64,000 bases of DNA, taken from contig NZ_JANUSB010000002.1 of the NCBI RefSeq assembly GCF_024793895.1, positions 537,730 to 601,729 of the forward strand, in the 5' to 3' direction. Shown one piece after another: positions 55,072-63,867 of the stretch (position 1 is the stretch's first letter; each line of letters begins with the position of its first letter). The DNA is from Serratia sp. AKBS12 (lineage in GTDB: Bacteria; Pseudomonadota; Gammaproteobacteria; Enterobacterales; Enterobacteriaceae). The notes below the pieces were generated by a model, which ran no database searches, was not told the DNA's origin, and saw only the letters and a program-made list of their open reading frames with translations. The translations under genes were made by a program, and so were the position numbers.

Positions 55072-56085
55072 TCAGGCCGCCCGGGCGGCATCAGTCTTTA
55101 CCGTTTCTGTCTCTGCCGCCGGCATTAACAGAAACTCGGTCGCCTGATGCGCCTGGCTGCTCGCACGGAACAGCGCGCGTTTGTCTTCCTTCATGATTTT
55201 CAGCCACCCTTCCAGATAGCTCTCATGCTGGACGTCGCCGGCAACGCCGATCCAGGCACAGAGAAATGCACTGCCCAGCTCGGCAACCAACTCCTCAAAC
55301 GCATAGACCGGGTCACCCCGCTTACGTGAAGAAGACGTTATCCCCTCCCGGTTAAGACGTGTTGCATGACCGGTGCTGTGCACCAGCTCATGCAGCAACG
55401 TCGACCAGTAGTCCGCCTCCGTCTTAAACTGCCGGTCTTCCGGCAGCACAATCAGGTCGCGGTTCGGGGTGTAAAACGCCCTGTTCTGGTAAACATGCTC
55501 AAGGTGAACACCGCAGTCCGCAACCATCGTGCTGACCTGCGCCTGTATTCGCTCATCAACCTGTGGGTCCTCCTCACCCGGAGCATCTGCCGGCAGTGCG
55601 CCAACCACGTCATCCGGGAGTCCGTCACACTGGCAAATGTTGAACAGGTACAGTGGCTTCAGCATCGGGACACGCTCTTTCAGGACTTTCCCTTCGTCGT
55701 CAAACAGCTGCCGGCCGTCGGCATCCTTCGCATCCTTTTCCCAGGGCTTGAAGACCACGGCAAGCGTCGCCTTCTCGCCGGCACGCACATGGCCACCGGC
55801 GGCTTCCGCCTGGAGATAGGTCAGCCAACGATTAGAACTGAAGCCATGGTCAAAGGCAGCCAACCACAGCAGCAGCACATTGACGCCACTGTAAAAGTTA
55901 CCGGTGGTGCCGTTGAGCGGCATCACCGCCCCCTGTGCCATCCGGGAGCGGTCCGTCTGCCAGGGCTTGCGCCAGGGCAGCGTACCGCGCTCGATGGCGG
56001 CGATGATTTTGTCCGTCACCTGCTGATACAGGTCGGTACGTTCGAGCCGTTTTTTCGCTGGCCGTGATGATGATGTCTTTTTCAT
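55072..56085 (-). CDS. ArdC-like antirestriction protein
   Basis: The 337-residue product has an N-terminal ssDNA-binding domain of the ArdC type (DLYQQVTDKIIAAIERGTLPWRKPW near residues 18-42) and a C-terminal zinc-peptidase-like domain with HELVHSTGH near 235 and AFEELVAELGSAFL. ArdC of plasmid pSa shields incoming single-stranded DNA from restriction. The start is the ATG at 56085 with GAGGAG upstream; a frame to 56151 crosses the leader. Confidence 0.88.
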   Translation of the reverse strand: MKKTSSSRPAKKRLERTDLYQQVTDKIIAAIERGTLPWRKPWQTDRSRMAQGAVMPLNGTTGNFYSGVNVLLLWLAAFDHGFSSNRWLTYLQAEAAGGHVRAGEKATLAVVFKPWEKDAKDADGRQLFDDEGKVLKERVPMLKPLYLFNICQCDGLPDDVVGALPADAPGEEDPQVDERIQAQVSTMVADCGVHLEHVYQNRAFYTPNRDLIVLPEDRQFKTEADYWSTLLHELVHSTGHATRLNREGITSSSRKRGDPVYAFEELVAELGSAFLCAWIGVAGDVQHESYLEGWLKIMKEDKRALFRASSQAHQATEFLLMPAAETETVKTDAARAA

Positions 56086-56120
56086 GGGAGGCTCCTCAGT
56101 AGTAAAGGCGCACTCCTCCC
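56086..56120 (-). promoter_or_regulatory. Divergent structured leader of the ArdC-like gene
   Basis: GGGAGG (56115-56120) can pair with CCTCCC (56086-56091), which touches the start codon and lies next to the GAGGAG ribosome binding site (56092-56097). It lacks the T-run and is the least regular member of the leader set. Confidence 0.45.
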
Positions 56121-56166
56121 CTTGCGGCGAAGAATACGCCCCAGGGGACAAAGAATGGGTTAACGA

Positions 56167-56769
56167 TTAACGTGCAGGGAAACGGATTGCCCCTTCCGCA
56201 TTAACCGTGTCGGCCAGGTTATACAGGCGTTCGAACATCAACTGGAATTCCTCCCTGTCGTCCGGTTTCGCCCGTTTAGTGTCGGTATGACTGGCAGTCG
56301 CCAGCAGGTCGATGGCGTTGACGCGCCAACGTTTGTACTCCGCGTTGCCGACACATGCCCGGTAATGGACATGAGCCAGTCGCTGCATGCGGTTAATGAT
56401 ATGGCGGTACTCAGCCACCGGCACCCAGGTTACAGGTGCAGCATGCACATGGATCTGGTCATGCAATACATGTATCCAGAGTTCAAAGCCGTCTGAAAGT
56501 ATTCGCTCTACGTTGCCATCGGCCAGTTGCAGATACTCGCAAAAGTCATCGCCTCCCACCAACACGCGGGAGGTTTCGTACCAGGCGTCATCCTTTTCCG
56601 GATGACAGCCATCGGCATACGCTATGTGCTTCACGCGGCCCGAGTCGGCACGTTCGGCCACGGCCGATATCAGGTAAACGCCGTCGTCTTTGGCCAGCAC
56701 CAGTTCACACTGATTGGCCTTAACTTCGGCAACGACCAGGCGCAATGCCTCAGGTTCAAAGTGCAGCAT
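56167..56769 (-). CDS. DUF3085-like protein
   Basis: The 200-residue product begins MLHFEPEALRLVVAEV and has LVGGDDFCEYLQL near 70-82, the pattern of DUF3085 proteins carried by conjugative elements. The C-terminal half is helical and unremarkable. The function is unknown. Confidence 0.65.
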   Translation of the reverse strand: MLHFEPEALRLVVAEVKANQCELVLAKDDGVYLISAVAERADSGRVKHIAYADGCHPEKDDAWYETSRVLVGGDDFCEYLQLADGNVERILSDGFELWIHVLHDQIHVHAAPVTWVPVAEYRHIINRMQRLAHVHYRACVGNAEYKRWRVNAIDLLATASHTDTKRAKPDDREEFQLMFERLYNLADTVNAEGAIRFPAR

Positions 56770-56774
56770 GTTAA

Positions 56775-56828
56775 GTCTCCTGAGTTGCGGAGACGACTTT
56801 CCCTGGAGGGGAAGCCCCTCCAGGGAAA
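56775..56828 (-). promoter_or_regulatory. Structured leader of the DUF3085-like gene
   Basis: A perfect 14-bp hairpin TTTCCCTGGAGGGG / CCCCTCCAGGGAAA (56798-56828) stands before GTCTCC (56789-56794). That arm can pair with GGAGAC (56775-56780), which holds the ribosome binding site. Confidence 0.7.
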
Positions 56829-56855
56829 TGAAACGTTATGGACAGCGCGGTGGTG

Positions 56856-57341
56856 TTACCACGATGCCCGGAAGTAAAGGTGATGCTGGCTAAAATCGAA
56901 GCCGATAAGTACGCTGTTAACGTACGTTTTCAGTGAATCGAGCAGCATCCAGTACACATCGCCGTAGTCGCGAGAATCATCAGGGAACTCCTCATGGCAG
57001 TTCGCTTCATTCAGCCGCGACAGACACAAATCCAGCATCTGGATGTCATTGCGGTCGAACGCCATCAGCTCACCGCTTTTGACATCCCCTACACTGTTGG
57101 CCACCCAATGCATCAACGCAGTAAACCCGCGAAAATGACAGGTGTGAACCAGCAGCGGCGGATGGTAGTGGTTACACGTTTTGTGGTTGTATATTCGCGG
57201 CACCTGTGCACAATCACCGCCGTCCTCTAGCCACGCTGGTGAACACGGCACCCAGTCGCCGACAGGTGTCCAGTCGCCGTTTACCGGCAACATCGGATAG
57301 TCAGCCTTACGTTGACGGAAAAAGTTGATATCAAGTCCCAT
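56856..57341 (-). CDS. Hypothetical 161-residue protein
   Basis: I do not recognise this protein, which begins MGLDINFFRQRKADYP and is rich in Cys, His, Asp and Trp (HKTCNHYHPPLLVHTCHF near 52-69). It may bind metal, but no standard motif is clear. It belongs to the leader-linked module, same strand as its neighbours. Confidence 0.7.
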   Translation of the reverse strand: MGLDINFFRQRKADYPMLPVNGDWTPVGDWVPCSPAWLEDGGDCAQVPRIYNHKTCNHYHPPLLVHTCHFRGFTALMHWVANSVGDVKSGELMAFDRNDIQMLDLCLSRLNEANCHEEFPDDSRDYGDVYWMLLDSLKTYVNSVLIGFDFSQHHLYFRASW

Positions 57342-57347
57342 GGGTCA

Positions 57348-57393
57348 CTCCTCTCGGTATACGGACAGGAGCTCCCCTGCAGGGAGGCCCTGC
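57348..57393 (-). promoter_or_regulatory. Structured leader of the 161-residue protein gene
   Basis: GCAGGG / CCCTGC form a 6-bp hairpin (57379-57393). CTCCT (57367-57371) can pair with AGGAG (57348-57352), the ribosome binding site. Confidence 0.6.
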
Positions 57394-57414
57394 CGGGTGA
57401 ATTAAAAATCGCGA

Positions 57415-57993
57415 TTATGCCGCCGAATGCGCCTGATTCAGACGCACCGCCAGCACTTCATCCATGCCGACAATAACTCGCCAGCGACAAAGCAATTCAT
57501 CGGGATCATCGTTATGACTGCTATACCCTTCCAAATGGTAAAGAATGGAATCATCAGCCAGTGCCGCCTCATCCACTTCACCCGGAGCAAGAAGTTCTGG
57601 GCGTTTAAGGTGGTGGCGCAACCAGAGCAGTGGCAACTCCCATCCTGGATTTTTGGAAAGTTTGGAGTCGTTCCGCTCTATCCGTACAGAGCCAGGGCAC
57701 AGGTTATGAATCAGTATCAGAACCAGTCGGTGAAAAAAATCAGGGTGCTGAAAGAACCCCACACGTTCTTTGACGTAAGGCACCGGTTGCATCGGGATAT
57801 TTTCCTCTGATCCCGGTGATACACGTAAACCGATCGTTTCGAAGATCATGCCATCAAACAGCTGACCGGCTTCCGTGATACCTTCTGGCCGGGCCTCTTC
57901 CGGCAACAGCCAGAACACCTCGGTCACCGCCAGGGTGAAATCAATCCACGCGTCCTGGGACGGTGGTGCGACAAAATACACGTTCATACTCAC
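57415..57993 (-). CDS. Hypothetical 192-residue protein
   Basis: I do not recognise it. The product is acidic, begins MSMNVYFVAPPSQDAWIDF and has no membrane segment. The start is GTG at 57993 because GGAGG lies 7 bp upstream; ATG 57987 is an alternative. It shares an almost identical leader with the next gene upstream. Confidence 0.7.
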   Translation of the reverse strand: MSMNVYFVAPPSQDAWIDFTLAVTEVFWLLPEEARPEGITEAGQLFDGMIFETIGLRVSPGSEENIPMQPVPYVKERVGFFQHPDFFHRLVLILIHNLCPGSVRIERNDSKLSKNPGWELPLLWLRHHLKRPELLAPGEVDEAALADDSILYHLEGYSSHNDDPDELLCRWRVIVGMDEVLAVRLNQAHSAA

Positions 57994-58056
57994 GATAAAT
58001 CCTCCGGTAACAAAAAATTGGGGGGGGATTTATCCCCCGGACGGGAATAAATCCCC
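57994..58056 (-). promoter_or_regulatory. Three-arm leader of the 192-residue protein gene
   Basis: GGGGATTTAT (58047-58056) pairs with ATAAATCCCC (within 58024-58034), followed by six T (58012-58017). GATAAATCC (58026-58034) can instead pair over 9 bp with GGATTTATC (57994-58002), which is the ribosome binding site up to the GTG. Confidence 0.75.
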
Positions 58057-58073
58057 GTCAGGGTGTGTGTCTG

Positions 58074-58466
58074 TCAGGCTGTCGTGCCGATCACCAAACC
58101 TCGAGCTCGCCAATCGCAATGTCGGCTTCGACATCGCGCTTGCCTTGCTCCACGGGCCTGCGCCCAATAAGACGCGTGAATATCTGCACTCAGTGTATCC
58201 AGATGAGCCATAAGTGCTTGCCCGTTAGCGGAAAGCGTCGATATATAGCCGTACTGCATGACCAGCAGGAAACCACCAAAGGCCTCTCCCGTATTGATAA
58301 CGGCATTTTCCACATCATTCAGCTCAGTGGGGTCTTCACGTTCAAGACCCAATCCCAGACGTTGGCAAGCCCGTATACTCATGAGCTTACCTTCAACCAG
58401 GCAAAGGAAATGAAACGCATCAAGCGCGGTTTTCACGTCAAATACGTTGGGTAACTAGGTATGCAT
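58074..58466 (-). pseudogene. Hypothetical gene with an amber codon at position 4
   Basis: The properly placed ATG at 58466, behind GGAGGATTTATCG, reads Met-His-Thr and then TAG (58455-58457). The same frame continues LPNVFDVKTALDAFHFLCLVEG to 58074. A GTG at 58436 could start a 120-residue product but has no ribosome binding site. The gene is probably disabled by one base change, or needs amber suppression. The product is unknown to me. Confidence 0.6.
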
Positions 58467-58467
58467 C

Positions 58468-58525
58468 GATAAATCCTCCACAAAAAGAAAAGCGGGATTT
58501 ATCCCCATAACGGGTGTAAATCCCC
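58468..58525 (-). promoter_or_regulatory. Three-arm leader of the amber-interrupted gene
   Basis: GGGGATTTA (58517-58525), then GATAAATCC (58495-58503) followed by CTTTTCTTTTTG, then GGATTTATC (58468-58476) containing the ribosome binding site. Arms 2 and 3 match over 9 bp. It is a close copy of the leader at 57,994-58,056. Confidence 0.75.
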
Positions 58526-58556
58526 GTCAGGGTATGAAGTGGGTAAACCGACCGCT

Positions 58557-58895
58557 CTAAAAGCGGTAACGCAGTCTGGCCAAATGCTCAGCATGTTGAC
58601 TGGCGAGTCGGTAAGCTTTTCTGCGCTCGGTATGCTTGCAAGACAGCACAACATGGGTGCTTGCGTAGGTATATTCGCCTTTATACCACCCCTTGCGCAG
58701 CGTCAGTAACGCGCTGACCGAACCATCATCACTGCAGATAACATGCGCGCGAACGGCAAAATTACCTGCTGCATTGACGTACCAGTCAGTAAAACGCGGC
58801 GGCGCCATGCGAAAAGGTATTCGCTGGACAGCCGATTTGACACGGTGCAGGGTTGATAAGAAATCAGGAACAACTGAAGAAGTAAAAACAGACAT
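58557..58895 (-). CDS. Hypothetical 112-residue basic protein
   Basis: I do not recognise it. The product from ATG 58895 (AGGAG upstream) is basic, with a helical C-terminus rich in Arg and His (HTERRKAYRLASQHAEHLAR). It is the first gene of the leader-linked module on the minus strand. A frame to 58982 runs through the leader and is rejected. Confidence 0.65.
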   Translation of the reverse strand: MSVFTSSVVPDFLSTLHRVKSAVQRIPFRMAPPRFTDWYVNAAGNFAVRAHVICSDDGSVSALLTLRKGWYKGEYTYASTHVVLSCKHTERRKAYRLASQHAEHLARLRYRF

Positions 58896-58949
58896 GGTGT
58901 TTCTCCTGTAAAAAAGGGAAACACCGCTCCCAGGGGAAAGGTATTTCCC
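58896..58949 (-). promoter_or_regulatory. Three-arm leader of the 112-residue protein gene
   Basis: GGGAAATACC (58940-58949) pairs with GGTGTTTCCC (58916-58925), followed by six T (58910-58915). GAAACACC (58896-58903), between AGGA and the ATG, matches the GGTGTTTC of arm 2 over 8 bp. Confidence 0.75.
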
Positions 58950-59021
58950 TTGGGATTTGACTGCGTCACGCGCAATCATCATAGGTAAGAAAGTTAAGCC
59001 TTGTTCATCAAAACTACGATG

Positions 59022-59220
59022 ACATCTACTCTCAAAGGCGGGCAGATGTACTACACCGTAAACGGCGTGCTTCCTTTCAAGCTACGGAAGCGTTTTTTGC
59101 CACTACCCGAAGGCGATCCTCACAAGTGACAGGATCATTGGTGGCTGTCGACTGACAGCTAGGTCACCCGAAGGCGCTCATCACAGACCCATTGAGCATT
59201 GGTGGTTGTCCGAAGACAAC
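59022..59220. ncRNA. Multi-hairpin repeat, copy 1 (possible STAXI-like RNA)
   Basis: This 199-bp segment is repeated at 61,081-61,280 with about 85% identity by eye. It contains two tandem units of ACCCGAAGGCG, hairpin, CATTGGTGG, hairpin. Stems include GATCCT/AGGATC, GCTGTC/GACAGC, GCTCA/TGAGC and GTTGTC/GACAAC. Location beside antirestriction and integrase genes resembles the context of the STAXI motif, but I cannot confirm the family or the strand. The 471-bp gap 58,983-59,453 holds no gene. Confidence 0.6.
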
Positions 59221-59342
59221 GAGTAAGCATGTTTATTTTCCGAGCAAATCGCTGATCTGTCAAGAGACCATGAGCACCTGTTTTTAGAATAATATTTCCT
59301 ATTATCCTAATAACGTAACGTCTCAGTACCATTATGATTTTG

Positions 59343-59369
59343 AGGTCGCAGCCCTGTGAGAGCTGCGAC
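59343..59369. other. 9-bp perfect hairpin after the second integrase gene
   Basis: GGTCGCAGC and GCTGCGACC enclose a 9-nt loop. No T-run follows on either strand, so it is not a standard terminator. Confidence 0.5.
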
Positions 59370-59453
59370 CGTTATGTCCGAACCATCATATTCACGCATA
59401 CAGTTGATAAAATTTTAAATTAATAAAATCCCGCATACTATGCAATTAATCCG

Positions 59454-60353
59454 TTACTCCACATCACCTTTGAAATAGACTTGCTTAATATAACGACCTC
59501 GTCCATCACCATGGCCCAAATCCATCGATACCAATGCCTCTGCTTCTACGCGACTCATTCCATTTTTAACATGATAAGACACCGCATCACGTGAATACGC
59601 GTATCGCAAACTATGAGGAGCATCTTTCCCTGTCATTCCAGCTTCACGAACAATATTTCTGTACCGTTCTATTGCTGTATGCAATGAAGGCTTATCAATC
59701 AGTTTCCCATTGTGTTCATCACAATGTTTTATTGCCGCCTCTAAAATAGATAAAACTTTCTCGCGATTAAAAATAGTCGTATCACGAGGGCGACCACCTT
59801 TCGTGCCAAACACAACCCGAACACGCTCGTCTCCATTAATTAAAGCCTGCCGCCATGTTTTTAATGACTTTGCTGACTGAACCGTTTCTTCCGTTCGCAA
59901 ACCTACATAGCGAGACAACTGAACACCTAATGCTACCCCTGCATCTTTTTTTAAGACGTGATTTATGACAGCAGTTAACTTTTCATCCGAAATAGGGGCT
60001 TTTGTTCCATCACGGTTAGCACCTGAAATCCCTAAAGCCTGGTTACTCAATTTCTCATGGTTGGGATCGGCCAGTTTATTCCGACCCGCAGCTGACATGA
60101 TTGAACGCACTGCTGCCATCTCGTTTTGCAATGTACGGAGCGACAGGTTTTCAGCCTGCCGGCTATGAATGTATTTTTCGATATGGGCCGTCTTGATGTG
60201 TTTTACATCACGAATTTGAATATTCAACTTTGCCAGACGTTCAGAAAAACGTTCTGCAATTCTGGAACGGTCAGCAACGGTTTTAAAACTCCCTCTTCCC
60301 TGACGAGCAAGCGTGACAAGTTGTTTTCCCAGCTGTTTACCGAATCTGGACAT
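59454..60353 (-). CDS. Integrase-domain protein (tyrosine recombinase family)
   Basis: The 299-residue product has the tyrosine-recombinase pattern Arg153 (YVGLRTEET), Lys185, His247-x-x-Arg250 (PHSLRYAY), His281 (DLGHGDGRGRY) and Tyr288 or Tyr293. It starts at ATG 60353 with GGAG 8 bp upstream; a frame to 60482 is not supported. It is not next to a tRNA and lies between the two 200-bp repeats. It may act on those repeats or on a dimer or origin site of the island rather than at tRNA-Phe. Confidence 0.8.
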   Translation of the reverse strand: MSRFGKQLGKQLVTLARQGRGSFKTVADRSRIAERFSERLAKLNIQIRDVKHIKTAHIEKYIHSRQAENLSLRTLQNEMAAVRSIMSAAGRNKLADPNHEKLSNQALGISGANRDGTKAPISDEKLTAVINHVLKKDAGVALGVQLSRYVGLRTEETVQSAKSLKTWRQALINGDERVRVVFGTKGGRPRDTTIFNREKVLSILEAAIKHCDEHNGKLIDKPSLHTAIERYRNIVREAGMTGKDAPHSLRYAYSRDAVSYHVKNGMSRVEAEALVSMDLGHGDGRGRYIKQVYFKGDVE

Positions 60354-61080
60354 CTTAACATCTCCAATGGGATACACGTTCTTCTGCTTTAAAAGAAGCA
60401 GACGGATCTGTACCTCAGTAATTTCAACCCCGACGACACGGTTGCTTTTGCGCTTCCTGCGTCTCGACTGGTATCTGTGCATCGGGGCGGCGAAATGTTG
60501 AGTTCTTGCGAGGCACCCCAGATCTCTGATCCGTTTGCTGCTAATGCAGAGCTGACTTTCGTCAAGCTGCCTCCAACACTACTGTTCGTAGTGTCGCCAT
60601 CGATACCGAGTCGATTTCCTCCTTTTAGATAGTGAAACGTTCAAAACGGTGTTTTCCGTCGTAATTACGTTGAAGTGAATGAGTGTTAAAACCGTACTGA
60701 CACAGACTACATGTTGGTCAGATGGTAGTTAAACGTTGAAAGCCACGTCGTACGTGGGTTGAGACGTTATGCGCTACGCGCGTCACTTGGTAGTGTCTTC
60801 GCCACTTCACAAGTGACGCGCGCTCCTCTGCTCCTAATGAGACTCACGTAAGCGGCCAAATGTACCAAATGGCCTTATACGTGCGTTCAAAAGTCGCATC
60901 GTCCGCAACACGTCATAAAAGCCTTAACAGCTTTAAAGAAGTAAGTGATATCAGTCTGTTGAGACTGAATTATCTAGGCAAGGACTGCCATATGTAGATG
61001 TGTGCCAGGCTAATAGCGCCATGGTATTGTGATGACTTTTCAGCAGCCTTAACCGCCCCAAATACTACGTTATGCAGGCG
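60354..61080. other. Long noncoding region rich in palindromes
   Basis: No gene is supported. The strongest structure is a perfect 12-bp inverted repeat GCGCGTCACTTG / CAAGTGACGCGC (60778-60821) with inner pairing. CCACGTcgtACGTGG lies at about 60743, and several shorter dyads follow. Such a region could be an origin, a single-strand initiation site or a noncoding RNA locus. Confidence 0.5.
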
Positions 61081-61280
61081 ATATCTGCTCCCAAAGGCGG
61101 GCAGATGTACCACACCATACCTGGCGTGCTCCCTTTCAGGCTACGGAAGCTTTCTTTTGCCATCACCCGAAGGCGATCCTCGCAGATGGCCAGATCATTG
61201 GTGGCTGCCTATCGACAGCAGGGTCACCCGAAGGCGCTCATCACAGACCCACTGAGCATTGGTGGTCGTCCGAGGACGAC
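61081..61280. ncRNA. Multi-hairpin repeat, copy 2 (possible STAXI-like RNA)
   Basis: This is a direct repeat of 59,022-59,220. The last stem changes from GTTGTC/GACAAC in copy 1 to GTCGTC/GACGAC here, a paired change that keeps base pairing. The GCTCA/TGAGC stem is unchanged, while the GCTGTC stem is partly lost. Confidence 0.6.
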
Positions 61281-61398
61281 AGTACAACGTAGATAAATTA
61301 AATGATCTGACCGAATGTCGTCAATCACAACAAGTAAACTATCAAACTAATCATCATCTTTTACGTTGAATATTTTTTAATACGTCCCCACCGAGAAA

Positions 61399-61427
61399 AT
61401 AAAAAGCGAGGTATACCCTCGCTTTAA
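61399..61427 (-). terminator. Terminator facing left, beside IS1
   Basis: AAAGCGAGG pairs with CCTCGCTTT (61403-61425) over a 5-nt loop, and on the minus strand TTTTTATTTT follows. It would stop transcripts coming from the IS1 side. Confidence 0.75.
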
Positions 61428-61501
61428 AAACACATTGAAAACCACTGACTTTATATTACAAATACATTTAATGCCCTAAAATCGACGGGTAATGCTTCCA
61501 A

Positions 61502-61945
61502 TTAGTAGAACATGTATTTCTCAATAAAGGCACCAATGACTTTTTCATGAAGTTCAACAGAGCGTGAGAAGCAGACGGTTTTGCGAGTGAGTCTTTTGAT
61601 TCGTGTACGCAGTGTCAGGTTGTTACGCTCAATACGCTGAGTGAATATTTTGCCGGTCAGATGCTTATCCTTCGGCACTTCTCTGGCATAACTCCCCCAG
61701 TCATCGCTGGTTATCATTCCGATAGTAAAAGGTGTGAGCAGAGCCAGCAGTTCACGGCAGGTTTCATCAGTCCGGGGACCAAATGTACAGGCCAGGACCC
61801 CGCCTGTTTTGGTGTTGTACGCATACCAGAGCCAGTGCTGCCGGGCTTTACTGCCGACAAAGCTCCATTGCCCGTCGGGTTCGCAGATAAGTGCTACGTC
61901 AGCATGAGCAACCGGAGATGATGTTATTCGTCGCGGCGCGAGTTT
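61502..61945 (-). CDS. insB: IS1 transposase, InsB part
   Basis: InsB is the DDE catalytic part made by -1 frameshifting from insA. After the slip, the frame reads KKLAPRRITSSPVAHADVA, GQWSFVGSKARQHWLWYAYN, TSDDWGSYAREVP and TQRIERNNLTLRTRIKRL to the end at 61502 without stops. It is a diverged IS1 member. Confidence 0.82.
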   Translation of the reverse strand, partial: KLAPRRITSSPVAHADVALICEPDGQWSFVGSKARQHWLWYAYNTKTGGVLACTFGPRTDETCRELLALLTPFTIGMITSDDWGSYAREVPKDKHLTGKIFTQRIERNNLTLRTRIKRLTRKTVCFSRSVELHEKVIGAFIEKYMFY

Positions 61946-62196
61946 TTTAAAGTGCGACTGACGGTGTTAATGCCGATTTTCAGCATCCCTGCGGTATCGC
62001 GAACACCAGCCCCATTGAACGCCATTTCAGTGATTTGCTCTTTGACACCCGGCTTACGGGCCTCACAGGCATAAATGAGCAGAAACACGCGATGGCAGTC
62101 ACGACAGCGAAATCTGCCATTGCCTTTAGGGTTCTGCCCATGCCGGTAAACCAGAGCAGACTGACAGCGGGGGCAATGAACATTAACGCTGGCCAT
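61924..62196 (-). CDS. insA: IS1 protein InsA
   Basis: The 90-residue product has the zinc-finger CPRCQSALVYRHGQ and CRDC near the N-terminus and a helix-turn-helix ending VSRTLKNSRRDE. InsA binds the ends and represses transposition. The slippery run AAAAAAC (61942-61948) allows the shift into insB. Confidence 0.9.
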   Translation of the reverse strand: MASVNVHCPRCQSALVYRHGQNPKGNGRFRCRDCHRVFLLIYACEARKPGVKEQITEMAFNGAGVRDTAGMLKIGINTVSRTLKNSRRDE

Positions 62197-62289
62197 GAGA
62201 GAACCTCAAAAGCGAGCATTATACAGCAAGTTCAACCCATTGGAGGCATTACCAGATTCTGCAACCCAACTGGCCGTTTCCCATGAATC

Positions 62290-63867
<1,578 letters not shown>

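Larger units (their letters stand above)
61488..62253 (-). mobile_element. IS1-family insertion sequence, 766 bp
   Basis: The ends GGTAATGCTTCCAATTAGTA (left) and, inverted at the right, GGTAATGCCTCCAATGGGTT match over about 24 bp with a few differences. Length and the two overlapping frames insA and insB fit IS1. Flanks differ (AAATCGACG left, AGATTCTGC right), so no target duplication remains. Confidence 0.88.

Noticed and set aside
58074..58436. Annotating the 120-residue frame from GTG 58436 as an intact gene
   Set aside because: No ribosome binding site precedes that GTG, whereas a perfect one with its leader precedes the ATG at 58466 that runs into TAG.
57994..58525. Possible CRISPR-like or short tandem repeats (GGGGATTTAT copies)
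   Set aside because: The copies are only two and are arms of the gene leaders, with genes between them and no regular spacers.
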